This document shows, in pieces, positions 7,438 to 16,369 of a stretch of DNA of 64,000 nt. The stretch's first letter is position 1. Every line of letters starts with the position of its first letter. The position numbers and the translations under genes were made by a program. The stretch spans positions 1 through 64,000 of the forward strand of contig JANQLG010000026.1 of the NCBI GenBank assembly GCA_028280715.1, read 5' to 3'. Source of the DNA: Spongiibacteraceae bacterium (GTDB taxonomy: Bacteria; Pseudomonadota; Gammaproteobacteria; Pseudomonadales; Dasaniaceae). The notes beneath the pieces are model-generated. The model saw only the letters and a list, made by a program, of their open reading frames with translations, was not told the DNA's origin and searched no databases.

Positions 7438-9381
7438 ATGCTAGGGAAGCTACTCAACGCCAAACGATCTCACAAACGTATCGTATCACTTATCTACGAT
7501 GCATTAGCTTTGGGTCTAGCACTATATTTGGCCTTATGCTTGAGGCTGGGTACATTTTCAGTAAATCTTGAACCGACGATTCTCAGCAGTTTTGCTGTCA
7601 CATTAATCGTATCGCTAATTGTTTTTGTTAAATTAGGCCTCTACAGGGCTATCCTGCGTTATGCCCCCGTTGAAGCTATTGTTACCATTTTTATGGGTAT
7701 GGGAATCTCGGCACTAACGCTTAGCAGTATAAGCTTTTACCTCCACGCCCCTATTCCACGTTCAGCACCCATTATTTTCTTTTTAGCCGCCCTAGTCCTC
7801 TTAGGGGCACCACGTCTATTCTTCAGAAGTCTGGTGAGCCTACTCAATAACCGCCGCAACCAGAACGGCACTCAGGTCGCGCCAGTTATTATCTATGGAG
7901 CCGGCTACAGCGGCTACCAATTGGCGCTAGGCCTTCAATCAGAAGTTTCGATTTATAAAGTTGTAGCATTTGTTGATGACAACCCTAAGCTTGCAAAGAG
8001 TAAACTACATGGCATAGATGTTTATTCATCCAAAAACCTAGAACAACTCGCTAAGCAGTACAAAGTGAACACTGTGCTATTAGCTATGGGTAACATTTCC
8101 CGTAGCGAAAAGTCTCGTGTCATTCAAGGGTTAGAGAAATTACACATAAAGACACTAACTATTCCAAACCTGCAGGATATTGTTAGTGGCAAAGCGCGAA
8201 TCAGCGATATTAAACCTGTAGCCGTCGAAGATTTGCTCGGAAGAGACCCGGTACCTCCAAAACCAGAACTCATGGATGCCTGTATCAAAGAAAAGAACGT
8301 ACTAGTAACCGGAGCTGGTGGCTCTATTGGCAGTGAACTCTGTAGAAAAATCATTCGACAAAAGCCGGCCAGCCTGGTTCTCTTCGAATTAAGTGAGTAC
8401 AATCTCTACGCTATAGAACAAGACCTGAAGGCCCAAGATAAAGAAGCAACCATTAAAATCATTCCTATTCTAGGCAATGTACAAGACCAAGAACGCCTAA
8501 CAGCAGTGATGCGTGCTTTTACTATTGATACGGTTTATCACGCTGCCGCCTATAAACATGTACCCTTAGTAGAGCATAATATTATCGAGGGTATAAATAA
8601 CAATGTACTAGGTACCTGGCACTGCGCTGAGGCAGCAATTGCAGCAGGAGTTAAATCATTTGTTCTAGTCTCAACTGACAAAGCAGTACGCCCAACCAAC
8701 ATTATGGGTACTACCAAACGCATGGCTGAACTAGTACTACAAGCTCTTACCGAGCGCCAAATCTCTACCCGTTTTACTATGGTGCGCTTCGGCAATGTAC
8801 TAGGCTCTTCTGGATCTGTGGTGCCGCTCTTCAGAAAACAAATTGCCAATGGAGGCCCAATAACAGTTACCCACCCAGAAATTACTCGCTACTTCATGAC
8901 AATCCCAGAAGCTGCAGAGCTAGTTATTCAAGCAGGCTCTATGGGTAAAGGAGGGGATGTTTTTGTGCTGGATATGGGAGAACCCGTTAAGATTGTTGAC
9001 CTTGCCAAGCAAATGATTCATTTGTCTGGACTAGACGTAAAAGACTCTGAAACTTTGGCAGGAGATATTGAAATAAAATTTACCGGTTTACGACCAGGAG
9101 AAAAACTCTATGAAGAGTTACTGGTTGGTGAAAATGTGACTGGTACCGAGCACCAGTTGATTATGCGGGCTGAGGAGAAGCTTTTACCTTGGAACAAAAC
9201 ATATGCGTTACTCAAAAGTATTACTTTAGCGTGTCAGCGAAACGAATACACAAAAGCCCATCAAATTCTTCTTTCAGCACCAACTGATTATCAGGGCAAC
9301 GGGGATGTCCAAGACCTCCTCTGGCAACTTTCTACCGATTTGCCGCAAAATCTGATAGAGCTTTCCACAGCGAAAAATTAG
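7438..9381 (+). CDS. wbpM: Membrane-anchored UDP-GlcNAc 4,6-dehydratase (WbpM/PglF/CapD type)
   Basis: Long membrane SDR that converts UDP-GlcNAc to UDP-4-keto-6-deoxy-GlcNAc, a precursor of QuiNAc, FucNAc and bacillosamine-type sugars. About four transmembrane helices fill residues 12-128. A first nucleotide-binding fold follows (IIYGAGYSGYQL near 155), then the catalytic SDR domain with VTGAGGSIGSELCRK near 290. Catalytic signatures are STDKAVRPTNIMGTTKR (Met in place of the usual Tyr, as in the WbpM family) and FTGLRPGEKLYEELL. The 647-residue length is normal. It is the only O-antigen gene here on the + strand, so it must have its own promoter. Product choice depends on later enzymes: the DegT aminotransferase at 18728-19849 and the NeuD-like acyltransferase at 11533-12117 would permit a 4-acetamido sugar. 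Confidence 0.92.
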   Translation: MLGKLLNAKRSHKRIVSLIYDALALGLALYLALCLRLGTFSVNLEPTILSSFAVTLIVSLIVFVKLGLYRAILRYAPVEAIVTIFMGMGISALTLSSISFYLHAPIPRSAPIIFFLAALVLLGAPRLFFRSLVSLLNNRRNQNGTQVAPVIIYGAGYSGYQLALGLQSEVSIYKVVAFVDDNPKLAKSKLHGIDVYSSKNLEQLAKQYKVNTVLLAMGNISRSEKSRVIQGLEKLHIKTLTIPNLQDIVSGKARISDIKPVAVEDLLGRDPVPPKPELMDACIKEKNVLVTGAGGSIGSELCRKIIRQKPASLVLFELSEYNLYAIEQDLKAQDKEATIKIIPILGNVQDQERLTAVMRAFTIDTVYHAAAYKHVPLVEHNIIEGINNNVLGTWHCAEAAIAAGVKSFVLVSTDKAVRPTNIMGTTKRMAELVLQALTERQISTRFTMVRFGNVLGSSGSVVPLFRKQIANGGPITVTHPEITRYFMTIPEAAELVIQAGSMGKGGDVFVLDMGEPVKIVDLAKQMIHLSGLDVKDSETLAGDIEIKFTGLRPGEKLYEELLVGENVTGTEHQLIMRAEEKLLPWNKTYALLKSITLACQRNEYTKAHQILLSAPTDYQGNGDVQDLLWQLSTDLPQNLIELSTAKN

Positions 9382-9488
9382 TCATCTTTCAAACATCGTG
9401 TTTATAGTATTAGTCATAAACATCCTTATCGATACTTTATTTCACCAAGAAGCTCATGTCTTCCCTCCATTTTACAGAGCATCGGAGC

Positions 9489-11432
9489 TCAAACACCGAC
9501 GCAGTCTTGCGTCCGCAAGCTTTTAACCGTCAGATTTTTCTCTTGCATAAGCTCTAAGACCCGGCAGCGAACAAACGCAGTAGCTGCACTTGAAATGTGC
9601 TGTGCGTCACTAAAATATGACCATGAGTCATTAGAAACAGAACACGACTTTCTACAAAATATACGATACGGCTCCAAAACAATTACTCTTTCATCTTCAT
9701 CATATCTATCAAAAAAATCACGAGACCTCTTCAACTGACTTACATTTTTGAGATTCAATTGATTCAAATTAGATAATAGGTCTTCTTTCGAAAGCATTAT
9801 AGAGGGTTGAAGGCCTAGTGTACCTTCAACTTCTGGATGAGCTCCTATAACAATAACACTATCCGACACCTTTAAGAAATGCTCAATAGTGCCATCCAAG
9901 AGAGACGCCCAGCGCCCATAAGAATCAGTATCATCGGAAAAATTTAATACAGAAGAACCATATAAATTCCATGATTGAGATATTACAACATAGTCATAAG
10001 TCTTTTCATTAGCATAGAGCTTTTGCCGAATCTCGTTACAGGAAATATCGGAGAACTTGTCTATGAAATCAGCGCCCTTTAAGAGTACACATCCCCCTCT
10101 AGTGACAGTGTCAACATCTTCATTAGAAAAACCTAAAGCTTCATTGAAAGGTAAAACATAATGCTGTAAGACTGAATCGCCAACAAATAAAGCTCGACCA
10201 TGTTTTGCAGAAGCCACTTGAAATCCTCTCTTGAAATTACTATGAAATGTAGTCGAGTGGGCTTGGGCAACCTCTAGCGCGAATGGATTTAAATATTTAA
10301 ATCGCTCTTCTAAACCACCGGTTTTTGCCACCAACAAGCCAACAATAGCAAAAAACGGAATGGTCGATGTTATACCAATTAACACCATGTTTGATCTTTT
10401 AAGATCTTTAGAATGCGCAATCTTTCTGATAGGATTTTCTATAAATCTATACGTCAACCACGACGCGATACCTGACAACACTGATACCAGTGTGAATATC
10501 AAGATCGCTGAATATTCAACGTCAAAGAAATACAAGAATGAGATTAGTGGCTGGTGGAACAAGTACAATGGATATGAAATGAGGCCAACAAATACAAACA
10601 CCTTGTGAGATAATACCTTTGTAACTGCTCCATTATTATGAAAAGCAATAATTAGCGACGCTCCTAAACAAGGGATCACAGCGTTAAATCCAGGGAATTT
10701 AGATTCTCTATTCAAAAGAAATATAGGAATAATAATCAAAAACATGCCCAAGTAACTAAATAGCCTTTTATAAACCTCGCTTATTGAGCTCACATCGAAA
10801 CGCTGAAGCAATAATGCCGTAATGACTCCGACTAAGAGTTCAAACGCCCGGAAATGGAGTAGAAAATACCCCTGGGTTAGATTTTTATCCACCGCATGAA
10901 CCGAAAGCATCAATGAAACCACAAAGAAGAAAAAAGCGACTGGAATAAGCAACTGCTTGGAAAATTTGTAAATAAGCAAAAGGATGATCGGCCATACAAT
11001 ATAAAACTGCTCTTCTACGCCCAACGACCATAAATGAATCAAAGGTTGATACGCTTCATCTTTTGCGAAATAGTTAACGCCTTGCGCAAATAATATATTT
11101 ACCGCACCGAATGACGAAAAAAACAGTTCTTTTCCCAGGTTATCGAATGCTTTGTTGTTATAAAAGACGAAACCAAAGGCTGATACTACCAAGAGCGTGA
11201 TGCTTAAAGCTGGCAATAATCTTGCCGCACGCCTTTTGTAAAAACCAGTAAAGGAGAAGATACCTTCTTGAACCTCTCTATGTATTAATTGTGTAATTAA
11301 ATACCCACTTATCACAAAAAAAACATCGACGCCTATATAACCGCCAGAAATAACGGCAATACCAGAATGAAAGGCAATCACTGACATTACGGCAACTGCC
11401 CGCAAACCATCAATGTCACTTCTATATTTCAA
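9489..11432 (-). CDS. Acyltransferase-3 / SGNH fusion (OafA-type polysaccharide O-acetyltransferase)
   Basis: 647 residues. The N-terminal acyltransferase-3 domain (about 1-360) opens with YRSDIDGLRAVAVMSVIAFHSG and has about ten membrane helices (for example LWSLGVEEQFYIVWPIILLL). The C-terminal periplasmic SGNH domain has ALFVGDSVLQHY near 413 (GDS nucleophile) and DAQHIS near 610 (the Asp/His pair). Such fusions move acetyl groups across the inner membrane onto O-antigen or other surface glycans. It is at the 3' end of the minus-strand O-antigen run, about 100 bases beyond the NeuD-like gene, and converges on wbpM. AT-rich like its upstream neighbours. The acceptor sugar is unknown. Confidence 0.9.
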   Translation of the reverse strand: MKYRSDIDGLRAVAVMSVIAFHSGIAVISGGYIGVDVFFVISGYLITQLIHREVQEGIFSFTGFYKRRAARLLPALSITLLVVSAFGFVFYNNKAFDNLGKELFFSSFGAVNILFAQGVNYFAKDEAYQPLIHLWSLGVEEQFYIVWPIILLLIYKFSKQLLIPVAFFFFVVSLMLSVHAVDKNLTQGYFLLHFRAFELLVGVITALLLQRFDVSSISEVYKRLFSYLGMFLIIIPIFLLNRESKFPGFNAVIPCLGASLIIAFHNNGAVTKVLSHKVFVFVGLISYPLYLFHQPLISFLYFFDVEYSAILIFTLVSVLSGIASWLTYRFIENPIRKIAHSKDLKRSNMVLIGITSTIPFFAIVGLLVAKTGGLEERFKYLNPFALEVAQAHSTTFHSNFKRGFQVASAKHGRALFVGDSVLQHYVLPFNEALGFSNEDVDTVTRGGCVLLKGADFIDKFSDISCNEIRQKLYANEKTYDYVVISQSWNLYGSSVLNFSDDTDSYGRWASLLDGTIEHFLKVSDSVIVIGAHPEVEGTLGLQPSIMLSKEDLLSNLNQLNLKNVSQLKRSRDFFDRYDEDERVIVLEPYRIFCRKSCSVSNDSWSYFSDAQHISSAATAFVRCRVLELMQEKNLTVKSLRTQDCVGV

Positions 11433-11532
11433 AATTCAGTCCCAATTGGTAGCAATTCAGAAAAATCAAAACACTTTATTAGGTGTCATAGTGGATTGGG
11501 CTCTTTGAACACTGTCCTCCCTCTCGACAACC

Positions 11533-12117
11533 TCAAGTTTTCGTTGTTCGAGACTCTCCAGGCATGAGGACTTCTTCTTCCCCAACGAAGACGTTATAAC
11601 CTAGCGATACTCCGGCCTGTATCCAGGATCGATCACCGAGTTGGGACCCACCAGCCATACAGGCATTGGTCCCCAAATGCCCAAATGCCCCAACTACACA
11701 ATGATGATCAACTACGGCAGCCGAATTTACTATAGCGCCTTTCCCCAACGTCGCTTCCGTTCCAATAATTGCTCCGGCCATCACCGCAGCTCCTTCTCCA
11801 ATCCGAGCACTAGGAGAAACCATTGCTTGTGGATGAATTACTGTTACAAGTTGCATCCCTAGAGCTTCTGCTTGCTTTATCAAGCTAGACCTAACTTTGT
11901 TATTCCCGATTGCAACAATTATTCCGTCTACCTTCTGCGCCAAACCCTCCAACGAAGATATCGAACCAAGCACAGTCACACCAAGTACTTCACTAAACTT
12001 AGGAACGGAGTCATCCAGAAAGCCGATCAAATTCATATCAGGATCTTGTAGGATGATTTCCGCTACTGCCCTTCCATGCCCACCTGCACCAATCACGACT
12101 ACATTTTTGACCACCAT
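11533..12117 (-). CDS. NeuD/PglD-type sugar acetyltransferase
   Basis: A left-handed beta-helix acyltransferase with an N-terminal Rossmann-like sugar-nucleotide domain (NVVVIGAGGHGRAVAEIIL, residues 4-22) and hexapeptide repeats from about residue 100 (VSPSARIGEGAAVMAGAIIG, then VDHHCVVGAFGHLGTNACMAGG). The histidine of the VDHH segment matches the catalytic base of PglD. 194 residues, slightly short for the family (about 210). It would N-acetylate a 4-amino sugar made from the WbpM product, or O-acetylate another residue. The gene lies 7 bases downstream of the WbpL-like transferase gene and is surely co-transcribed with it. Confidence 0.82.
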   Translation of the reverse strand: MVVKNVVVIGAGGHGRAVAEIILQDPDMNLIGFLDDSVPKFSEVLGVTVLGSISSLEGLAQKVDGIIVAIGNNKVRSSLIKQAEALGMQLVTVIHPQAMVSPSARIGEGAAVMAGAIIGTEATLGKGAIVNSAAVVDHHCVVGAFGHLGTNACMAGGSQLGDRSWIQAGVSLGYNVFVGEEEVLMPGESRTTKT

Positions 12118-12124
12118 AGTTCAA

Positions 12125-13147
12125 TTACTCCAACACCGCTGGTTTCTCGCTAGATCCTGCATGATACTTTAATGCCAGAAACAATATGGGCAAGTAGGCA
12201 ATACAAATTATCATCGACCCGCTGGCCCCCTTAAAAACTAACCACGAAAGTGGGGCTAGCCAAAGGAGATTGATTAACAACACAGCCAACGTAACAGGTT
12301 TATGCCCACCATATTGCCTGGAAGCGTATTGATAGGCATGACTTCTATGAGCCTCGTAGATTTTTTCACCATTCAAAAGTCTTCTTATAAGTGTAACTGA
12401 CGCATCAATTATGAATACCCCTAACATAATCATCCAACACCAGAAATACTTTTCGTCAAGTCTTGAAGAGAATATAGCCAGCCCACCTATCATAAGACCT
12501 AGAAATCCGCTTCCCGCATCGCCCATAAAGATCTTGGCAGGGGGAATATTCCACACAAGAAAACCAAGAGAAGCTGCCGCAAGCAATACATGAAGTCCAA
12601 GCAAATATGTATCTTCCCCTCCTAGGTATAAAAAAACAGACATTATCAAGAGGCTTGTAACCGCCTCAACACCGGCGAGACCATCAATACCATCCATGAA
12701 ATTGAATAAATTCAAAATCCACACTCCACCTATCACTGCTAGAACAGAGCTCACCACACCTTCTGGAATCAATATCCCCATTAAGTGGAGATCAGGCATG
12801 CCCGAATTAGCATAAACCAAGATAGATACAGAGAGGAAATGAACTACAATCCTGATTTTGGAGCTAACGTGTCCTCGGTCATCCAAAAAACCAATTACCG
12901 CCACTAGAATTCCAGAGACCAATAAAAGACTCGAAAGCTGAATCTCTCCATATGTAGTCGCCAGATAGGTGACTCCGACAATAAAGCAAATTACTATCGA
13001 CACTCCTCCGCCTCTAGGTGTAGGGACTGAGTGGGAGCTACGTGAGTTAGGTACGTCTAACATACTTTGTGATATGGCAAATTTTCTAATATATGCCGTA
13101 AGCACGACAGTCATAACAAAAATTACTGCGCAGACTATATACAACAT
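12125..13147 (-). CDS. wbpL: WbpL/WecA-type undecaprenyl-phosphate sugar-1-phosphate transferase
   Basis: Integral membrane initiating transferase that loads the first O-unit sugar phosphate (HexNAc type) onto undecaprenyl phosphate. The frame extends to 13204, but ATG 13147 is preferred: it has an AAAGGG ribosome site 7 bases upstream, avoids overlap with the previous gene, and begins the first membrane helix. About 340 residues and 10-11 helices. Signatures: SRSSHSVPTPRGGGVSIV near the start, FNFMDGIDGLAG, and FMGDAGSGFLGLMIGG (catalytic Asp). In Pseudomonas, WbpL starts the chain with D-FucNAc or QuiNAc; the donor here may be the WbpM-derived sugar (inference). The 3' neighbour is the NeuD-like acetyltransferase. 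Confidence 0.9.
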   Translation of the reverse strand: MLYIVCAVIFVMTVVLTAYIRKFAISQSMLDVPNSRSSHSVPTPRGGGVSIVICFIVGVTYLATTYGEIQLSSLLLVSGILVAVIGFLDDRGHVSSKIRIVVHFLSVSILVYANSGMPDLHLMGILIPEGVVSSVLAVIGGVWILNLFNFMDGIDGLAGVEAVTSLLIMSVFLYLGGEDTYLLGLHVLLAAASLGFLVWNIPPAKIFMGDAGSGFLGLMIGGLAIFSSRLDEKYFWCWMIMLGVFIIDASVTLIRRLLNGEKIYEAHRSHAYQYASRQYGGHKPVTLAVLLINLLWLAPLSWLVFKGASGSMIICIAYLPILFLALKYHAGSSEKPAVLE

Positions 13148-13163
13148 GCTAAACCCTTTGTTG

Positions 13164-14309
13164 TCATAACAAATTAATCTTTTCCAAAATCGTCGAATTA
13201 ACAACTTTCACATCGTACTTGGATCTTACGATTTCGAGGCTGGCCTCCCCCATAGAAACAATCAGCTCATTGTTATCTATAAATCGGTGTATTGCGTTAG
13301 CCAAAGACTGAGAATCCCTACACGGCACTAAATAACCATTCACTCCTCCCTCGACCGTTTCCCGACAACCTGGTGCATCCGTAGTGATGACAGGTTTAGC
13401 CATGGCCATTGCCTCTAATACAGAACGAGGAGTACCTTCTCTATAGGAGGGAAGCACGAATACATCACATGCAGCCAACATAGGCCTCACATCATCTGTT
13501 GCCGGGATGTATTCAATAAGATTTTCTTGCTCCCAAGACATGACATCACTCTTAGGTATAGCTTCGGGATTTTCATCCAGCGGGCCCATTAAACGAAAAC
13601 AAACATCCGGATAGTGTCCCTTGACTTGACGGGCAGCCTCAACATATTCCCGAACCCCCTTATCCTTCAGAATCCTGCAAATCATAAGAAATGTAAGTTT
13701 ATCAGCCTTAGATGCCCGAGGAGAAAAATAGTCCGTGTTTACACCAGAGCCATTGACAATGAAAGTATCCACACCGTTTAACAAGCCCAATGATCGGAAT
13801 AACTCTCGATCATCAGGATTCTGAAAAAATACGATGCTATTGCAGCGCAGAGCAACAAAATATTGCAACCTTACGATAAGCCCTATTAACTTAGCTTTTA
13901 ACATTTTCGATGTAAAAACATATCCGATTCCCGTCACGGTAGAAGCTATGAGAGGAATCTTTGCTAAACGCGCGGCAATGGATCCATAAATTACCGGTTT
14001 AATGGTATAAAACAATGAATGCGTCGGCGATTCGACTTTCAATATTTTATACAACCGAAAAAGTATGCCTACTTCAGCAAGGGGATTTAACCCTGATCTA
14101 GAAAATGGGAGCTCTACGTGCCTAGCCCCTAAACTGGCGATCATTTCAGTCACATCATCTACTTTTGCTAGATCACAAGCTCTGGGACATACAACAACAA
14201 CCTCTACTCCCTTTTCAACCAAGGACACAACCAAATCACGCCGAAAGTTTGTGACAGTAAATGCAGTATTTGCCACCATCACTACCCTGCTACTTATAAC
14301 CTCACACAT
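13164..14309 (-). CDS. GT4-family glycosyltransferase (O-unit assembly)
   Basis: 381 residues. The N-terminal GT4 domain has VVMVANTAFTVTNFRRDLV and a hydrophobic NSLFYTIKPVIYGSIAARLA-like segment. The C-terminal GT1 domain contains FLMICRILKDKGVREYVEAA and the YREGTPRSVLEAMAMAKPVITTD nucleotide-sugar site (shown here in parts: YREGTPRSVLEAM, AKPVITTD). ATG 14309 overlaps the Wzx stop by 8 bases; residue 11 (Met) is an alternative start. It resembles the cytoplasmic GT often placed directly next to wbpL, which probably adds the second sugar (inference). Confidence 0.85.
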   Translation of the reverse strand: MCEVISSRVVMVANTAFTVTNFRRDLVVSLVEKGVEVVVVCPRACDLAKVDDVTEMIASLGARHVELPFSRSGLNPLAEVGILFRLYKILKVESPTHSLFYTIKPVIYGSIAARLAKIPLIASTVTGIGYVFTSKMLKAKLIGLIVRLQYFVALRCNSIVFFQNPDDRELFRSLGLLNGVDTFIVNGSGVNTDYFSPRASKADKLTFLMICRILKDKGVREYVEAARQVKGHYPDVCFRLMGPLDENPEAIPKSDVMSWEQENLIEYIPATDDVRPMLAACDVFVLPSYREGTPRSVLEAMAMAKPVITTDAPGCRETVEGGVNGYLVPCRDSQSLANAIHRFIDNNELIVSMGEASLEIVRSKYDVKVVNSTILEKINLL

Positions 14310-15798
14310 TTGGAGTTACCGCTGATAAAGCTTTCCTAATAGAAGAATGCAAATAGTCGCGCTCAGACTTCTGCATAAGGAAATAAATGAAAAAAAACTG
14401 AATCGGACCAACAAAGTAGGAAATGAAAGCTCCATTTTCAACAAACATAACGATCATAATCAATGCCACTGTATTCAATAAGACATACATCATCAACTTA
14501 TAATTCTCCCAATCGAGACCTGTATAAAACCGCCTCCTACAATAAAAATAGTAAGCCCCAAAAAAAATGACGGGGGACACAATAAACTTTAGCGTCCATC
14601 CATAGAGGCCAATATAATTTACCGATAAGTAAACAACTATAATATTGAGTGAGTAAAAAGCTGTCAGAAAAATTCCATGTTGCCTAATCCTCCCCGTAGG
14701 AGTCATAACCTGAGAAAAAACATACCACCAAAGATAAAAAATCAATCCCGCAAAATGATATGGTACGTAAAGGCCCGCTGCGGAAAAATCATCTGAATAA
14801 AAAATCCTGATAAAATAATCTCTATAAGGAATTCCCAAAAACAGAAGAGGGGATATTGCAATACTTCCTAATCTGAGGGCAGAATTGATGAGCTCTGATA
14901 TCTCGTGATTATCCTTAAGCTCACAGAATCTTGGATAGAGATATGTTGTGAAAGCAGGCAGAACAATACCAGTTAACATACTGGCCCACATAACAACTGG
15001 GCTATATAGCCCTACACCCTCTACCCCCAATCTCGATACAACAATTGCTCTGATTACGAATTCAGAGACAATTGCATAAACTCCTACGCTTACACCGAAG
15101 CCGGCAAAAGCAGCCAACTCCCTTACATATTTCTTTTCTATCTTCGCCAACAATACCGAACTCAGTGTTATATTATTTGGCCTGAGACACCGCTTATAAG
15201 AAAAATAGAAATTAATTACCAATGTTGTTATGTAGGAAAAAGCTATGTATGAAACAGCACCGTCTAACGAGAAAAAATAGATAAATGGAACAACTGCTAT
15301 CAGATTGACTGCAACGATATATACTCGTGCCTTAGCAATATCCGCTGTAGCCTTAAAAGCCTTGAGAAGAGAGAAGGGAATGCTGTTCAAAATCAGGATG
15401 GGAAAACATAGAAATGCAACATATAAATATTCTGCAAACTGGCCCTCTCCAAACATATACTCAACAACAGCATTAGAGAAAAACATCAATATACTCAACG
15501 TTAGAGATGCGAGTATTGACGCCATTATTATATAGGCCTTCAGAACTGACCTAATGATAGCGACCGATTCGCTCGAAGCAGAATTTTCAGCAATTTGCTT
15601 GACAAGCCCCTCGGGTAAACTTAATAGGGTAAAAGTAGAAATCTGCTGCGTAAAGAAGGTTAACTGCTCGAATACTCCGAGCCCCTTCACACCAAGAAAG
15701 GTGGCGCTTAGCTTTATTCTTACTAGTCCTGCAGCAAATTCTATTAACCGAGTAAGTGCCAATATAGAAGTATTCCTGGCGAGAGATTCAATTGCCAT
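14302..15798 (-). CDS. wzx: O-antigen flippase (Wzx)
   Basis: A polytopic inner-membrane protein of 498 residues with about 12-14 hydrophobic helices. It starts MAIESLARNTSILALTRL and is followed by an arginine/lysine-spaced helix pattern and FLGVKGLGVFEQLTFF, typical of the polysaccharide transporter (MATE-like/PST) family. It would move undecaprenyl-PP-O-units to the periplasm. It overlaps the hexapeptide acyltransferase gene by 11 bases and the next GT4 gene by 8 bases, so expression is tightly coupled. Sequence is strongly AT-biased compared with housekeeping genes in the window. Confidence 0.88.
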   Translation of the reverse strand: MAIESLARNTSILALTRLIEFAAGLVRIKLSATFLGVKGLGVFEQLTFFTQQISTFTLLSLPEGLVKQIAENSASSESVAIIRSVLKAYIIMASILASLTLSILMFFSNAVVEYMFGEGQFAEYLYVAFLCFPILILNSIPFSLLKAFKATADIAKARVYIVAVNLIAVVPFIYFFSLDGAVSYIAFSYITTLVINFYFSYKRCLRPNNITLSSVLLAKIEKKYVRELAAFAGFGVSVGVYAIVSEFVIRAIVVSRLGVEGVGLYSPVVMWASMLTGIVLPAFTTYLYPRFCELKDNHEISELINSALRLGSIAISPLLFLGIPYRDYFIRIFYSDDFSAAGLYVPYHFAGLIFYLWWYVFSQVMTPTGRIRQHGIFLTAFYSLNIIVVYLSVNYIGLYGWTLKFIVSPVIFFGAYYFYCRRRFYTGLDWENYKLMMYVLLNTVALIMIVMFVENGAFISYFVGPIQFFFIYFLMQKSERDYLHSSIRKALSAVTPNV

Positions 15799-16369
15799 AT
15801 ACGTCTTTTACAGCTCTCGCTGGAACCCCCGCATAAAGAGTTTTAGATTGCAAATCATGATTAACCACAGATCCCGCAGCAATCATCGACTCCTCTCCAA
15901 CAACCACTCCCATTAATATACTTACACCCAAACCCAAATAGGAGTTGTCTTCAACCTTGATAGGAGCATTGTCGGCTGGATAAAGTTTTGAAAGTGATGA
16001 ATTTGACATATCAAGATGTGTAAGGAAATTACAGCGCATAGCGACGACCACATTATCGCCTATCGTAATTTTATCTCTAAGATCAAAAAAACATTCTTTT
16101 CCTATGTGGCAGTTTCTACCTATCTCTAAATTGCTAAAGTCTTTACAGTTGTGAAACACAGTACCAGAAAGTATTCTTGTTCCCGTCCCGATTTTCGCTC
16201 TTCTGAGCTTCAAGATAGGCACTATAGACGGCTCACTTAATCCAGAAAGAAAGTGTGTTGCATTATCTGATCCAAATAATATTTCTCGCAGGAAATAGAT
16301 CAAAATATTGAAAGCTATTAATAGCCTACCGAACAAATGTTTTTGAACTCTATGAATCAACAACTTCAT
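15788..16369 (-). CDS. Hexapeptide-repeat (LbH) acyltransferase
   Basis: 193 residues; a left-handed beta-helix protein of the WbbJ/maltose-O-acetyltransferase group. The N-terminus has a hydrophobic stretch (LLIAFNILIYFLREILFG). Hexapeptide turns run from KIGTGTRILSGTVFHN through IGRNCHIGKECFFDL and ITIGDNVVVAMRCNFLTH (the last His being the likely catalytic base) to YLGLGVSILMGVVVGEES and AAGSVVNHDL. Probable O-acetyltransferase acting on an O-unit sugar. It overlaps wzy by 4 bases (ATGA) and wzx by 11. Confidence 0.85.
   Translation of the reverse strand: MKLLIHRVQKHLFGRLLIAFNILIYFLREILFGSDNATHFLSGLSEPSIVPILKLRRAKIGTGTRILSGTVFHNCKDFSNLEIGRNCHIGKECFFDLRDKITIGDNVVVAMRCNFLTHLDMSNSSLSKLYPADNAPIKVEDNSYLGLGVSILMGVVVGEESMIAAGSVVNHDLQSKTLYAGVPARAVKDVYGN

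Noticed and set aside
9382-9488. Terminator between wbpM and the acyltransferase gene
   Set aside because: A TGTTTAT/ATAAACA inverted repeat is present, but the stem is AT-only and lacks a T tract.
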